Shown here piece after piece: positions 25,940-34,569 of a stretch of DNA of 64,000 nt. Source of the stretch: Allobosea robiniae (lineage in GTDB: Bacteria; Pseudomonadota; Alphaproteobacteria; Rhizobiales; Beijerinckiaceae); NCBI RefSeq assembly GCF_900102525.1, contig NZ_FNBZ01000007.1, positions 248,001 through 312,000 of the forward strand, given 5' to 3'. Under the pieces are notes generated by a model, which ran no database searches, was not told the origin of the DNA, and worked only from the letters and a program-made list of their open reading frames with translations. The position numbers were made by a program, and so were the translations under genes. Positions within the stretch are counted from its first letter, which is position 1. The number at the start of each line of letters is the position of its first letter.

Positions 25940-27078
25940 GACCCGGATCGATCGCCATCGTCGGCGCCGCCGAGACGACGCGGATGGGGCATATCCCCGA
26001 CGCCTCGCAGATCCAGCTCCATGCCGATGCCGCGCGCAACGCCATACGCGATGCCGGGCTGAAGCCCTCCGACATCGACGGCTATGCCTGTGCCGGGGAA
26101 ATCCCGACCAATGTGGCGCATTATCTCGGCCTGACGCCCAAATGGGTGGACGGCACCTATGTCGGCGGCTGCTCCTTCATGCTGCATGTGCGCCATGCCG
26201 CGGCGGCGATCACGGCCGGGCTGTGCTCGACGGTGCTGATCACCCATGGCGAGAGCGGGCGTTCCCGGATCGGACTGGTGCGGCCGACGACGCAGCCCGA
26301 GAGCTATGCCGGGCAGTTCGAGCTGCCCTACGGTCCCAGCGGACCGCCGACGCTCTTCACCGTTCCCGTGCTGCGCTACATGAAGAGATACGGCCTGACG
26401 CATGAGCAGCTGGCGATGGTCGCGGTCGTGCAGCGCGAATGGGCAGCCCGCAACCCGCGCGCCAGCTTCAGGGACCCGATCACCGTCGACGACGTCCTGA
26501 ACTCGAAGATGATCGCCTACCCGTTCCGGATCCTGCAGTGCTGCCTGGTCACCGATGGCGGCGGCGCCCTGATCCTGACTTCGGCCGATCGCGCGAAGGA
26601 CTTCCCGCAGAAGCCCGTCTACATCCTCGGAACCGGCGAAAGCACGGAAACGCCGATGATCAGCCAGATGGCCGACTTCACCTCGTCGCGCGCCTTCCGC
26701 GTCGCCGGCGCCACCGCCTTCGCCGAGGCCGGCATCACCCATGCGGATGTCGACCATGCCATGTTCTACGACGCCTTCGCGCATCTTCCGATCTTCGGCC
26801 TGGAAGATCTCGGCTTCGTGCCCCGCGGCGAGGCAGCGCGCTTCATCTGGGAGCGGAACACGGCGCCCGGCGGCAAGCTGCCCGTCAACACCAATGGCGG
26901 CGGCCTCAGCTACATGCATTCCGGCATGTACGGCATGTACGCGCTGCAGGAGAGCGTCCGGCAGATGCGCGGCATCGCCCCTGCACAGGTCGAGGGCGCG
27001 AAGGTCTCGGTCTGCCACGGCGTCGGCGGCATGTTCGCGGCCAGTGGAACGGTGATCATGTCGAACCAGCAGCCTTAG
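25936..27078 (+). CDS. SCPx/Ltp2-type thiolase
   Basis: Thiolase-fold protein of 380 residues of the sterol-carrier-protein-X/lipid-transfer group. SIAIVGAAETTRMG opens the fold, YVGGCSFMLHVRHAAAAI places Cys79 at the nucleophile position, VNTNGGGLSYMHSGMYG is the His/Gly region, and VCHGVGGMFAASGTVI carries Cys360. With its DUF35 partner it would perform the final C-C cleavage, either thiolysis or retro-aldol, of a branched 3-keto- or 3-hydroxyacyl-CoA. Which reaction it does cannot be decided from sequence. Confidence 0.88.
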   Translation: MRPGSIAIVGAAETTRMGHIPDASQIQLHADAARNAIRDAGLKPSDIDGYACAGEIPTNVAHYLGLTPKWVDGTYVGGCSFMLHVRHAAAAITAGLCSTVLITHGESGRSRIGLVRPTTQPESYAGQFELPYGPSGPPTLFTVPVLRYMKRYGLTHEQLAMVAVVQREWAARNPRASFRDPITVDDVLNSKMIAYPFRILQCCLVTDGGGALILTSADRAKDFPQKPVYILGTGESTETPMISQMADFTSSRAFRVAGATAFAEAGITHADVDHAMFYDAFAHLPIFGLEDLGFVPRGEAARFIWERNTAPGGKLPVNTNGGGLSYMHSGMYGMYALQESVRQMRGIAPAQVEGAKVSVCHGVGGMFAASGTVIMSNQQP

Positions 27079-27085
27079 GGACCGT

Positions 27086-27114
27086 CCCCCGAGAAGCATC
27101 AAAGATGCCCGGGG
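27086..27114 (+). terminator. Stem-loop after the thiolase gene
   Basis: GCATC-AAA-GATGC with outer CCCC/GGGG pairing lies between the thiolase stop (27078) and the DppA-like start (27137). No U-tract follows, so it may only attenuate transcription or protect the upstream message. Confidence 0.4.
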
Positions 27115-27136
27115 TCTTACGCACAGGGAGGAAACA

Positions 27137-28708
27137 ATGCGTGGACTTACAGCAGCGGCAGCCATTGTGCTGGCGCTATTCAGCCAATCCGCCACCGCGC
27201 AGGAACCGGTCCGGGGCGGCACGCTGCGCCAGGCCGTCCTTGCCGAGCCCTATACGCTCGATTGCCATGCCGCGACGACGGTCTATGTGACCAGCGCGCT
27301 CGCGCCGCACTATTCCACTCTGGTGCGCTACGACCCGCAGAACTACCCGAAGGTGATCGGCGACCTGGCCGAGAACTGGACCGTCTCGGAAGACGGCCTG
27401 ACCTATACCTTCAAGCTGGTCCCCGGCGTGAAATTCCATGACGGCTCGCCGCTCACGGCGCGGGACGTCGCGGTTTCGCTGGAGCGCATCCGCAAGCCGC
27501 CGAAGGGCATCGTCTCGGCACGGGGACCGCTCTTCCAGCGCATCGCCTCGATCGAGGCGGTCGACGACCTGACGGTGGTCCTGCGCCTCTCGCAGCCGGA
27601 AGTGGCGCTGCTCGAGCTCCTGGCCAACCCGCTGAACTGCGTCTACAGCGCCGCCAAGCTGGAGACGGACCCGCACTTTCCCGAGAAGCAGGTTCTCGGC
27701 TCGGGCCCCTTCAAGTTCAAGGAGCGCGTCTCCGGCTCGACCTGGGAAGGGGAGCGCTACGCGGATTTCCATCGCAAGGGGCAGCCCTATCTCGACGGCT
27801 TCAAGCTGTTCTTCATGAGCGGCCCGGCGATCCTCAACGCCCTGCAATCGGACCAGGTCGACACCGAGTTCCGCTCCCTGACGCCGCAGCAGCGCGATCG
27901 GCTGGTGGCCGCCCGCAAGGATACCGTCTCCGTGCAGAGCGGCACGATGACGACCATGATCAAGATCGCCTTCAACACGCAGCGCAAGCCGTTCGACGAT
28001 GTGCGGGTGCGCCGCGCGCTCAACCTCGCGATCGACCGGACCGGCGGCTCCGAGGTGATTTCGCGCGTCACCTTCATGGGCGGCGTCGGCGCCCTGCAGC
28101 GCCCCGGCTACGATCTGGCCGAGACCCCCGCCGAACTGGCGAAGCTCCCGGGCTACGGCGGCGACATCGAAGCGCGGCGGGCCGAGGCGCGGCGGCTCCT
28201 GAAGGAAGCCGGCGTGCCCAACCTCTCCTTCGCCTTCGGCAACCGCAATGTCGGCGAGCCCTATGTGACCATCGGCACCTGGGTGATCGACCAGTGGCGG
28301 CGCATCGGCGTCAATGCGCGCCAGGACATGCTGGAAAACCCGGTCTGGGTCGCTTCGCGGGCCAACGGCCAGTTCGACGTGCTGATGGACGCGATCGCCG
28401 AGGCGACCGACGAGCCGACGGTGATCTTCTCCAAATACCAGTCACGCGACAAGACGCCGTTCAATACGGCGAAATACGAGGATCGCGAGATCGACGCGCT
28501 CTACGAGAAGCAGCGCGCCGAGCTCGACCCGGCGAAGCGCAAGGAAATCCTCGCCCAGATCTCCCGCCGCGTCCTGGATCAGGCTTATTACGCGCCGCTC
28601 TTCTGGGCGAACCGCATCATCGTCAGCAACGCCAAGCTCAAGAACTGGAAGCTCGCGCCCAGCCAGTTCCTGAACCTGGATCTGGCCGACATCTGGCTCG
28701 ACAAATAG
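27137..28708 (+). CDS. Peptide/nickel-type ABC transporter substrate-binding protein (DppA/OppA family)
   Basis: Family 5 extracellular binding protein of 523 residues. The N-terminus MRGLTAAAAIVLALFSQSAT is a Sec signal peptide cleaved near ATAQ-EP. Family segments include WTVSEDGLTYTFKLVPGVKF, HDGSPLTARDVAVSLERI and VRRALNLAIDRTG. GGAGG precedes the start. Together with the two permeases downstream it forms an importer of a peptide-sized or hydrophobic substrate, perhaps the compound degraded by the island. Confidence 0.88.
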   Translation: MRGLTAAAAIVLALFSQSATAQEPVRGGTLRQAVLAEPYTLDCHAATTVYVTSALAPHYSTLVRYDPQNYPKVIGDLAENWTVSEDGLTYTFKLVPGVKFHDGSPLTARDVAVSLERIRKPPKGIVSARGPLFQRIASIEAVDDLTVVLRLSQPEVALLELLANPLNCVYSAAKLETDPHFPEKQVLGSGPFKFKERVSGSTWEGERYADFHRKGQPYLDGFKLFFMSGPAILNALQSDQVDTEFRSLTPQQRDRLVAARKDTVSVQSGTMTTMIKIAFNTQRKPFDDVRVRRALNLAIDRTGGSEVISRVTFMGGVGALQRPGYDLAETPAELAKLPGYGGDIEARRAEARRLLKEAGVPNLSFAFGNRNVGEPYVTIGTWVIDQWRRIGVNARQDMLENPVWVASRANGQFDVLMDAIAEATDEPTVIFSKYQSRDKTPFNTAKYEDREIDALYEKQRAELDPAKRKEILAQISRRVLDQAYYAPLFWANRIIVSNAKLKNWKLAPSQFLNLDLADIWLDK

Positions 28709-28741
28709 GGGCCGGATGGAGATCGGGACGAGAGACGCGCG

Positions 28742-29698
28742 ATGACGGGTTTTCTTTTGCGGCGGATCGCCCTGATGATCCCCACCTTGCTGGGCGTTGC
28801 CGTCCTGATCTTTCTGATGCTGCGCGTCCTGCCGGGGGATATCGTCGAGGCGAAGCTGCGCGGCGACGGCGCGGCGGTGAGCGCGGAACTCATCGCCACC
28901 GAGCGCGCACGGCTCGGGCTCGACCGCTCCCTCCCGATCCAGTTCGTCGAATGGGTTTCCCGCGCGGCAAGGGGCGATCTCGGCGTCTCGATGTGGACCG
29001 GGCAGCCGGTGACCAGCGAGATCGGCTTGAGGATCGGGCTGTCGCTGCAGGTGGCGGTGATGGCGGCGCTGATCGCCACGCTGATCGCGCTGCCGCTCGG
29101 CACGCTCTCCGCGATCTATCCGGGAACGCCGCTGGATTACGTGATCCGTCTCGTCGCGGCCTCGGGCATGGCCGTCCCGTCCTTCTGGTTCGGCATGATG
29201 CTTATCCTCATGCTGCTCTATCTGTTCAACTGGGCGCCACCGATCACCTACACGCCGTTCTGGCAGGACCCGCTCGCCAACCTCAACCAGCTGATCTGGC
29301 CGGCTCTGGCGGTGGGCTACCGCTATGCGGCGGTCGCAGCCCGCATGGTCCGCTCCTCGCTGCTCGAAGTCCTGCAGGAGGACTATATCCGCACCGCGCG
29401 GGCGAAGGGCACGCCGGAGCGCGACCTGATCTGGCGCCACGCCATCCGCAATGGCTTGCTGCCGACCATCACCATCGTCGGGCTCGAATTCGCATTCCTG
29501 GTGGGCGGCCTCGTCGTGACCGAACAGGTCTTCAACCTCAACGGCATCGGCAAGCTTCTGGTGCAATCCGTCGCCCATTACGACTACGTCATGATCCAGG
29601 GCATCGTGATGGTGCTCGCCTTGGTCTTCGTGCTGACCAATCTGGTGCTCGATATTCTCTATGTCTGGCTCGACCCGCGCATCGAGTGGTCGCGATGA
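28742..29698 (+). CDS. ABC transporter permease (DppB family)
   Basis: Membrane permease of 318 residues with about six segments. The N-terminus LLRRIALMIPTLLGVAVLIF, the sequence MAVPSFWFGMMLILMLLYLF and the EAA loop region RTARAKGTPERDLIWRHAIR with NGLLPTITIVGLEFAFLVGG are typical of DppB. Its stop overlaps the start of the second permease (ATGA). Confidence 0.9.
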   Translation: MTGFLLRRIALMIPTLLGVAVLIFLMLRVLPGDIVEAKLRGDGAAVSAELIATERARLGLDRSLPIQFVEWVSRAARGDLGVSMWTGQPVTSEIGLRIGLSLQVAVMAALIATLIALPLGTLSAIYPGTPLDYVIRLVAASGMAVPSFWFGMMLILMLLYLFNWAPPITYTPFWQDPLANLNQLIWPALAVGYRYAAVAARMVRSSLLEVLQEDYIRTARAKGTPERDLIWRHAIRNGLLPTITIVGLEFAFLVGGLVVTEQVFNLNGIGKLLVQSVAHYDYVMIQGIVMVLALVFVLTNLVLDILYVWLDPRIEWSR

Positions 29699-30585
29699 GC
29701 GGGGGCGACGAGCTTTCGATCCCGCCGCGGCGCCGGGGCGCGGTGCGGCGCTTCCTGGCCTCGCAGCCGGTCGGCACGATCGGCCTGTGCGTGGTCGTCC
29801 TGATGGCTGCCGCGGCTGCCTTCGCGGATTGGCTGGCGCCTTACGATCCGCTCGCCCTGGGGTTCGACACAGCGCTTCAGCCGCCGTCCATGGAGCATCT
29901 CTTCGGCACGGATTCGCTGGGGCGAGACATCTTCTCCCGCGTGATCTTCGGCGCCCGGACGGCGTTGACGATCGGCGTTTCCGCCTCGCTGGTCGGCTGC
30001 TCGATCGGCGCGCTGATCGGCATCGCATCCGCCTATTACGGCGGCCTGGTCGATCTGATCATCCAGCGCCTGACCGATCTCATGCTGGCCCTGCCCATCA
30101 TCGTGCTGGCGATCGTCATCGTCGCAATTTTCGGTCGCAGCACCAGCGAGGGCATCGATCTGAACGTCATCTTCGCGATCGCCATCGCGATCATCCCGAA
30201 CGCCGCGCGCGTGATCCGCTCCTCGGCGCTCACCATCGTGACAATGCCCTATGTCGAGGCTGCCCGCGCCTCCGGGCTGCGCAGTGCCCGGATCATTCTT
30301 CGCCATATCGCGCCCAACGTCGCCGCACCCTTCCTGATCCTCGTCAGCGCCTATATCGCGCAGTCGATCCTGCTCGAGGCGGCCCTCTCCTTTCTGGGAC
30401 TGGGCGTAACGGAACCCCAGCCCTCATGGGGGCTGATGCTGTCGGGGAATACCTCGGACTTCTATCGCGAGGCGCCCTGGATGATCGTTTTCCCGGGGCT
30501 TTCGATCACGGTCACCGTGCTCGCCTTCAGCCTCGTCGGCGACAGCCTGCGGGATTGGTTCGATCCGAAATTCCGGGTGCGGTGA
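29695..30585 (+). CDS. ABC transporter permease (DppC family)
   Basis: Membrane permease of 296 residues. It has an N-terminal segment VGTIGLCVVVLMAAAAAFAD, then APYDPLALGF, HLFGTDSLGRDIFSRVIFGA (DppC N-domain), EAARASGLRSARIILRHIAP (EAA loop), ILLEAALSFLGLGVTEPQPS and the C-terminal DSLRDWFDPKFRVR. It would pair with the preceding DppB. The DppD/DppF ATPase genes that normally follow are absent; a crotonase gene comes next instead. Confidence 0.9.
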   Translation: MSGGDELSIPPRRRGAVRRFLASQPVGTIGLCVVVLMAAAAAFADWLAPYDPLALGFDTALQPPSMEHLFGTDSLGRDIFSRVIFGARTALTIGVSASLVGCSIGALIGIASAYYGGLVDLIIQRLTDLMLALPIIVLAIVIVAIFGRSTSEGIDLNVIFAIAIAIIPNAARVIRSSALTIVTMPYVEAARASGLRSARIILRHIAPNVAAPFLILVSAYIAQSILLEAALSFLGLGVTEPQPSWGLMLSGNTSDFYREAPWMIVFPGLSITVTVLAFSLVGDSLRDWFDPKFRVR

Positions 30586-30605
30586 AAGGCGGGAAGAGTT
30601 CCGGC

Positions 30606-31397
30606 ATGTCAGAGAAGGTCGCAATACCCACCGATGAAGCGCCCGCGGTCCTGCATGATCTGCGGGATGGTGTCGGCATCATCACCTTGAACCGCCCCCG
30701 CGTGCACAACGCGCTCAACGACGCCGCACGCGCTGCGCTGAAGGAAGCGCTGATCTGGGCGCGGGACGACGACGCGGTGCGCTCCGTGCTGCTGCAGGGC
30801 GCCGGGCGTTCCTTCTGTTCCGGACGGGACCGCAATGGTTTTCTTGAAACTGGGAAGCATGCCTCGCATCGTGAGCTCATCCTTGCGGCACAGGAACTGC
30901 GGCTGCTGCAATGCGAGTTGGGAAAGCCCTCGATCTGCGCCCTGCACGGCCATGCGATCGGCGCCGGGGCGGAGCTGGCGCTGGGATGCGACTTCCGCAT
31001 CGCCGGTGCCGATCTGAAATACAGCTTTCCCGAAGTCGGCTTCGGCGTCGTCTCCGACACCGGATCATCCGCGCTGCTGACGCGGCTCCTGGGCCCCGCC
31101 CGCGCGAAATGGCTCCTGGCAAGCGGCGAAATCACGGACGCGCGGCAGGCCGCGGATTGGCATCTCGTCGAATGGGTCGTCGAAACCACGGAGCTCGCCG
31201 ACGCTGCGTTCGAGAAAGCTGCTAGATTGGCGCGCCGGCCGCCGGCAGCGCTCCGGAAGCAATCGGAGCTGATCGACGCAGCGGCGCCTGTCCTCCTCCG
31301 CCAGGCATTGGGCCGGGAGATGGAAGCCCAACTGGAGCTGTTCGCCGGCTCGGAATTCGCTCTCATCCGCGAGCAGGGCTTCGAGGCTCATGGATAG
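30606..31397 (+). CDS. Enoyl-CoA hydratase/isomerase (crotonase family)
   Basis: Crotonase-family protein of 263 residues. GIITLNRPRVHNALNDAARA and GAGRSFCSGRDRNGF (first half), KPSICALHGHAIGAGAELAL and FPEVGFGVVSDTGSSALLTR (second half). The second catalytic Glu position is Asp in the VVSDTG segment, which suggests isomerase, hydrolase or dehydrating activity rather than simple hydration. It starts 21 bases after the DppC-like stop, last in the forward unit. Confidence 0.85.
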   Translation: MSEKVAIPTDEAPAVLHDLRDGVGIITLNRPRVHNALNDAARAALKEALIWARDDDAVRSVLLQGAGRSFCSGRDRNGFLETGKHASHRELILAAQELRLLQCELGKPSICALHGHAIGAGAELALGCDFRIAGADLKYSFPEVGFGVVSDTGSSALLTRLLGPARAKWLLASGEITDARQAADWHLVEWVVETTELADAAFEKAARLARRPPAALRKQSELIDAAAPVLLRQALGREMEAQLELFAGSEFALIREQGFEAHG

Positions 31398-31400
31398 GCA

Positions 31401-31422
31401 GGATATGGTCCTCGCCATATCC
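31401..31422 (+). terminator. Stem-loop directly after the crotonase gene
   Basis: GGATATGG (31401-31408) pairs perfectly with CCATATCC (31415-31422) around a 6-base loop, three bases after the stop codon. A U-tract is lacking. The remaining bases up to 31599 hold no gene that can be supported. Confidence 0.45.
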
Positions 31423-31599
31423 GGGCATCCGCTCCGGCGGCGTGCTGACAGCGGCTCTTGACCGATCTGTCCGCCCGACTCATCAGCGTGATCGACAAGA
31501 TCGTCCGGCCGCGAGATTTCAATGCGCGTCCTGAAGCCGGCAGCTCGGAGCGCGTTGCGTCGGGCTGGAGCCCTGAACATGACCCGGAAGGACTGAAGA

Positions 31600-32421
31600 T
31601 TGGCTTTTCTCGAGGAACCGGAGCCTCAGCGGGGCGTCGCCCTGCCCGTTCTGCCAGGCGTCAGACGCATCGTCGCGAATAATCCGAGCCTGATGACCTA
31701 CCACGGCACGAACACGTACCTCATCGAGTCGGATCAAGGGTTCATCGTGCTCGATCCTGGCCCGGAGGATGCCGGCCACCTCGACGACATCATCGCGGCA
31801 ACGGGGGGCAAGGTCTGCGCCATCCTTCTCAGCCACACCCATTCGGATCATCTGGGCGCCACCTCTTCCCTCAAGGCCAGGACGGGAGCGCCGACCTTCG
31901 CCTTTCATCGGGTGGCCGATCCATCCTTCGAGCCGGATGTCCTCGTCCACGACCGCGACATGGTGGCCGGCATGCTCGCGATCCACACGCCGGGGCACGC
32001 CAGCGACCATCTCTGCTTCGCAGCCCGGGACGGGGTCGTCTTTAGCGCCGATCACGTGATGTCGTGGTCGAGCAGCATCGTCTCCCCGCCCGATGGCAAC
32101 ATGGCCGCTTACTGCGCGAGCCTCCGCCTGATGCTGTCACGCAACGACAGTCTTTACCTGCCGGGCCACGGCCCTCCGCTACCCAATCCCACACCCTATG
32201 TCGCAGACCTGCTCAATCGGCGGGTCGAGCGGGAGGAGGCGATTTTCGAAGCGTTGCGCTCCGGGCCATCCAACGCCTGGGACCTGATGGATCGGCTCTA
32301 CTCCAAGACCGATCCCTGGCTTCGGCGGGCGGCTGAACGCAATGTGATAGCCCATCTTGAGAAACTGCATGCGGAGGGACGTGTCGCACAGGCCGGCGAG
32401 ATCTGGAGCGTGCAGCGCTGA
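31600..32421 (+). CDS. MBL-fold metallo-hydrolase (LACTB2/glyoxalase II-like)
   Basis: Metallo-beta-lactamase-fold hydrolase of 273 residues with the HxHxDH zinc motif (SHTHSDHLGA, His79-His84), FIVLDPGPEDAGH, HTPGHASDHLCF and FSADHVMSW metal ligands, and a C-terminal winged-helix-like extension (NAWDLMDRLYSKTDPWLRRA) as in LACTB2-like proteins. It could hydrolyse a thioester, lactone or nucleic acid. The start is TTG at 31600, favoured by GGAAGG about ten bases upstream. It converges end-to-end with the amidohydrolase gene. Confidence 0.87.
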   Translation: MAFLEEPEPQRGVALPVLPGVRRIVANNPSLMTYHGTNTYLIESDQGFIVLDPGPEDAGHLDDIIAATGGKVCAILLSHTHSDHLGATSSLKARTGAPTFAFHRVADPSFEPDVLVHDRDMVAGMLAIHTPGHASDHLCFAARDGVVFSADHVMSWSSSIVSPPDGNMAAYCASLRLMLSRNDSLYLPGHGPPLPNPTPYVADLLNRRVEREEAIFEALRSGPSNAWDLMDRLYSKTDPWLRRAAERNVIAHLEKLHAEGRVAQAGEIWSVQR

Positions 32422-33672
32422 TCAGGCTGAATTGGCGAGGTGCCAGACGACGTCTGCAAGGACCTGCGCGCCCGCGGTCAGGTGCTCCGGTTCAGCCCAT
32501 TCGTCGGGGTTGTGGGACACCCCGCCCCGGCATGGCACGAAGATCATCCCGGCAGGGCAGATATAGTGCAGTTGGCGCGCGTCATGGCCGGCTGCCGAAT
32601 AGACGTCCATGGCGGGAATGCCGCGCGCCGCAGCCGCTTCGGCAATGGCGCTGCGAATCGCGGGCGCGAAGTTCAGCGAGGGCGAATGCTGGATCTGCTT
32701 CAGCTCGACGCTGCAATTCCCCTTCATCTCCTCGACAATGCGGCGGATCGCGGCATCGACCCGGTCGACCACGGCATTGTCCGGGTGCCGGAGATCGATG
32801 GAGAAGAAGACCTCCGCCGGCACAACAGACGGGGCGTTTGGCGTCACCTGCAACATGCCGACCGTCAGCAGCGTATCGGCCGGCTCCATCGCCGCTTCGT
32901 CGATGGCGCGGATCATGCGGACAGCCGCCATCAGCGCATCGCGCCGATCCTTGCGCAAGGCGGTGCCGGCATGGGCGGCCTCGCCCATCACGCGGATCCG
33001 ATAACGCCGCGTCCCCTGGATGCCCGACACGATACCGATCGGGATGCCCGCCTCTTCGAGCACGGAGGCCTGTTCGATATGGGGCTCGACATAGGCGGCG
33101 ATCGGCAGGCCGAACGCCCGCAGCGGCACCTTGTCGTCGGCCGCCAGGATCGATGCCACCGCTTCGCCGATGCTGATGCCGTCCGCGTCGCGGATGGGCA
33201 GCACGGCCTCGAGAGCCTTGGTTCCGGTGAAGAGGTCGGAGCCCGTCATGCCCGGCGCGAAACGCGAGCCTTCCTCGTTGGTCCAGGCCACGATCTCAAA
33301 CGGGCGAAGCGGCTGCTCGCCGCGCGCCACGATCGCCGCCGCGGTTTCGAGGGCCGCGAGCACACCGAACACGCCATCGAACTTGCCACCGGTCGGCTGC
33401 GAGTCGATATGCGATCCCGCCACCACCGGCGCGAGCGAAGGATCGCGCCCCTCGAGGCGCAGGAACAGGTTCGCCGCCTTGTCAGTGAAGGGCTCCAGGC
33501 CGATCGCGCGGCCCCAGGCGATCATCTGCGCGCGCGCCTGCGCCTCCTGCGGCGACAGGGTCGGGCGATCGACGCCGCCATCGGCGCGGGCACCGAACGT
33601 GGCCAGCGCCATGTGGCGGGCCCAGAGACGCTCGCCATCGACGAAATCGGACAGGCGCTGCGGGGCCGCCAT
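32422..33672 (-). CDS. M20-family amidohydrolase (N-carbamoyl-L-amino acid hydrolase/allantoate amidohydrolase type)
   Basis: Zinc-dependent amidohydrolase of 416 residues. GSHIDSQPTGGKFDGVFG supplies His88 and Asp99, TNEEGSRFAPGMTGS supplies the catalytic/metal Glu pair (about 133-134), YVEPHIEQASVLE and MGEAAHAGTALRKDRRDAL belong to the dimerisation lid, and SAAGHDARQL the last His. The family removes carbamoyl or ureido groups from amino-acid-like substrates. The start at 33672 is one of a TGAgcATG coupling with the alpha/beta hydrolase stop. Confidence 0.87.
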   Translation of the reverse strand: MAAPQRLSDFVDGERLWARHMALATFGARADGGVDRPTLSPQEAQARAQMIAWGRAIGLEPFTDKAANLFLRLEGRDPSLAPVVAGSHIDSQPTGGKFDGVFGVLAALETAAAIVARGEQPLRPFEIVAWTNEEGSRFAPGMTGSDLFTGTKALEAVLPIRDADGISIGEAVASILAADDKVPLRAFGLPIAAYVEPHIEQASVLEEAGIPIGIVSGIQGTRRYRIRVMGEAAHAGTALRKDRRDALMAAVRMIRAIDEAAMEPADTLLTVGMLQVTPNAPSVVPAEVFFSIDLRHPDNAVVDRVDAAIRRIVEEMKGNCSVELKQIQHSPSLNFAPAIRSAIAEAAAARGIPAMDVYSAAGHDARQLHYICPAGMIFVPCRGGVSHNPDEWAEPEHLTAGAQVLADVVWHLANSA

Positions 33673-33674
33673 GC

Positions 33675-34556
33675 TCAATCGACCCGCATGATCTGCGCCG
33701 GGTTGGCGCGGGGGTCGCGCTCGCCCCAGCGCCCGGCCTCGACCTGTGCGATGAACTCGGCGAGCAGGCGGTTGAACAGCTCGGGTTCCTCGAGATTCAG
33801 CGTATGGCCGGATTTCGGGAAGACGGCGAGGCCGCAGCGCGGTACCACCCGCTTCAGATAGAGCCCCGGCTCGATACAATGATCATCCTCGTCACCGGTC
33901 ATGACCAGCAGGGGCGCCTGCATGGCGCGGAACCCGGCCTCGAGATCATAGAGCGAGGGCCGGCGCATCTGCACGCCGCGCATGGTGTTCGCCGCGCCAA
34001 GCGAATCGTGCTGGCCGAGCCGCTCCGCGAACAGCGCCCAGCCGCGCGGGTCCTTGTCCTGGAACTGCACACGCGAGGCGCCCTCGGCATAGGTCGGCGC
34101 GAAGTCCCTGGCACCGCGCTCCTGAAAATTCCGGGCCACTTGCTCGGAAATGCCCTTGAAATAGTCCTCATGAGCCTTCTCGGCGCCGTAGCCGGCGCCG
34201 GCCGCAACGATCGACAGCACGCGGTCGGCATGGCGCAGCCCCGCATGCAGCGCGGCGAAACCGCCCATCGAGAGCCCGACGACATGGGCCTTCTCGATGC
34301 CGGCCGCGCTCAGCACATCGACGATGTCGTCGGCCGCGCGCGTCTGGGAATAGCTTTCCGCGCTCTCCGGCACGTCGGAGGGCCGGTAGCCGCGCGCCGC
34401 GAAGGTGATGCAGCGATGCCGGCGCGCGAAGAAATTGAGCTGCGGCTCCCAGCTCCAGTGGCTGCCGCCGAACTCGTGCACGAAGATGATCGGCGTGCCG
34501 GTGCCAGCCTCCTCGTAGAACAGCTTCACGCCATCGCTGGCCGTGGCAAAAGCCAT
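33675..34556 (-). CDS. Alpha/beta hydrolase
   Basis: Alpha/beta-hydrolase-fold enzyme of 293 residues. The nucleophile elbow is GLSMGGFAALH (Ser near residue 95), the oxyanion region IIFVHEFGGSHWSWEPQL, a late Asp in VMTGDEDDHCIEPG and His in FPKSGHTLNLEEPELF. It resembles enol-lactonases and C-C bond hydrolases; the substrate is not clear. It lies between the SDR and the amidohydrolase, 13 and 2 bases away, in one operon. Confidence 0.86.
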   Translation of the reverse strand: MAFATASDGVKLFYEEAGTGTPIIFVHEFGGSHWSWEPQLNFFARRHRCITFAARGYRPSDVPESAESYSQTRAADDIVDVLSAAGIEKAHVVGLSMGGFAALHAGLRHADRVLSIVAAGAGYGAEKAHEDYFKGISEQVARNFQERGARDFAPTYAEGASRVQFQDKDPRGWALFAERLGQHDSLGAANTMRGVQMRRPSLYDLEAGFRAMQAPLLVMTGDEDDHCIEPGLYLKRVVPRCGLAVFPKSGHTLNLEEPELFNRLLAEFIAQVEAGRWGERDPRANPAQIMRVD

Positions 34557-34569
34557 GTCGCGGCTCCCC

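Noticed and set aside
28294..30585. 763-codon frame containing the DppC protein
   Set aside because: The N-terminal part is out of frame with the DppA and DppB genes; the DppC start overlaps the DppB stop at 29695.
31398..31599. Possible small gene after the crotonase gene
   Set aside because: Short open frames exist but lack a ribosome binding site and any recognisable composition; only a hairpin can be supported.
32422..33879. Longer start for the M20 amidohydrolase
   Set aside because: The additional residues overlap the alpha/beta hydrolase gene out of frame; the start at 33672 gives a normal family length and TGAgcATG coupling.
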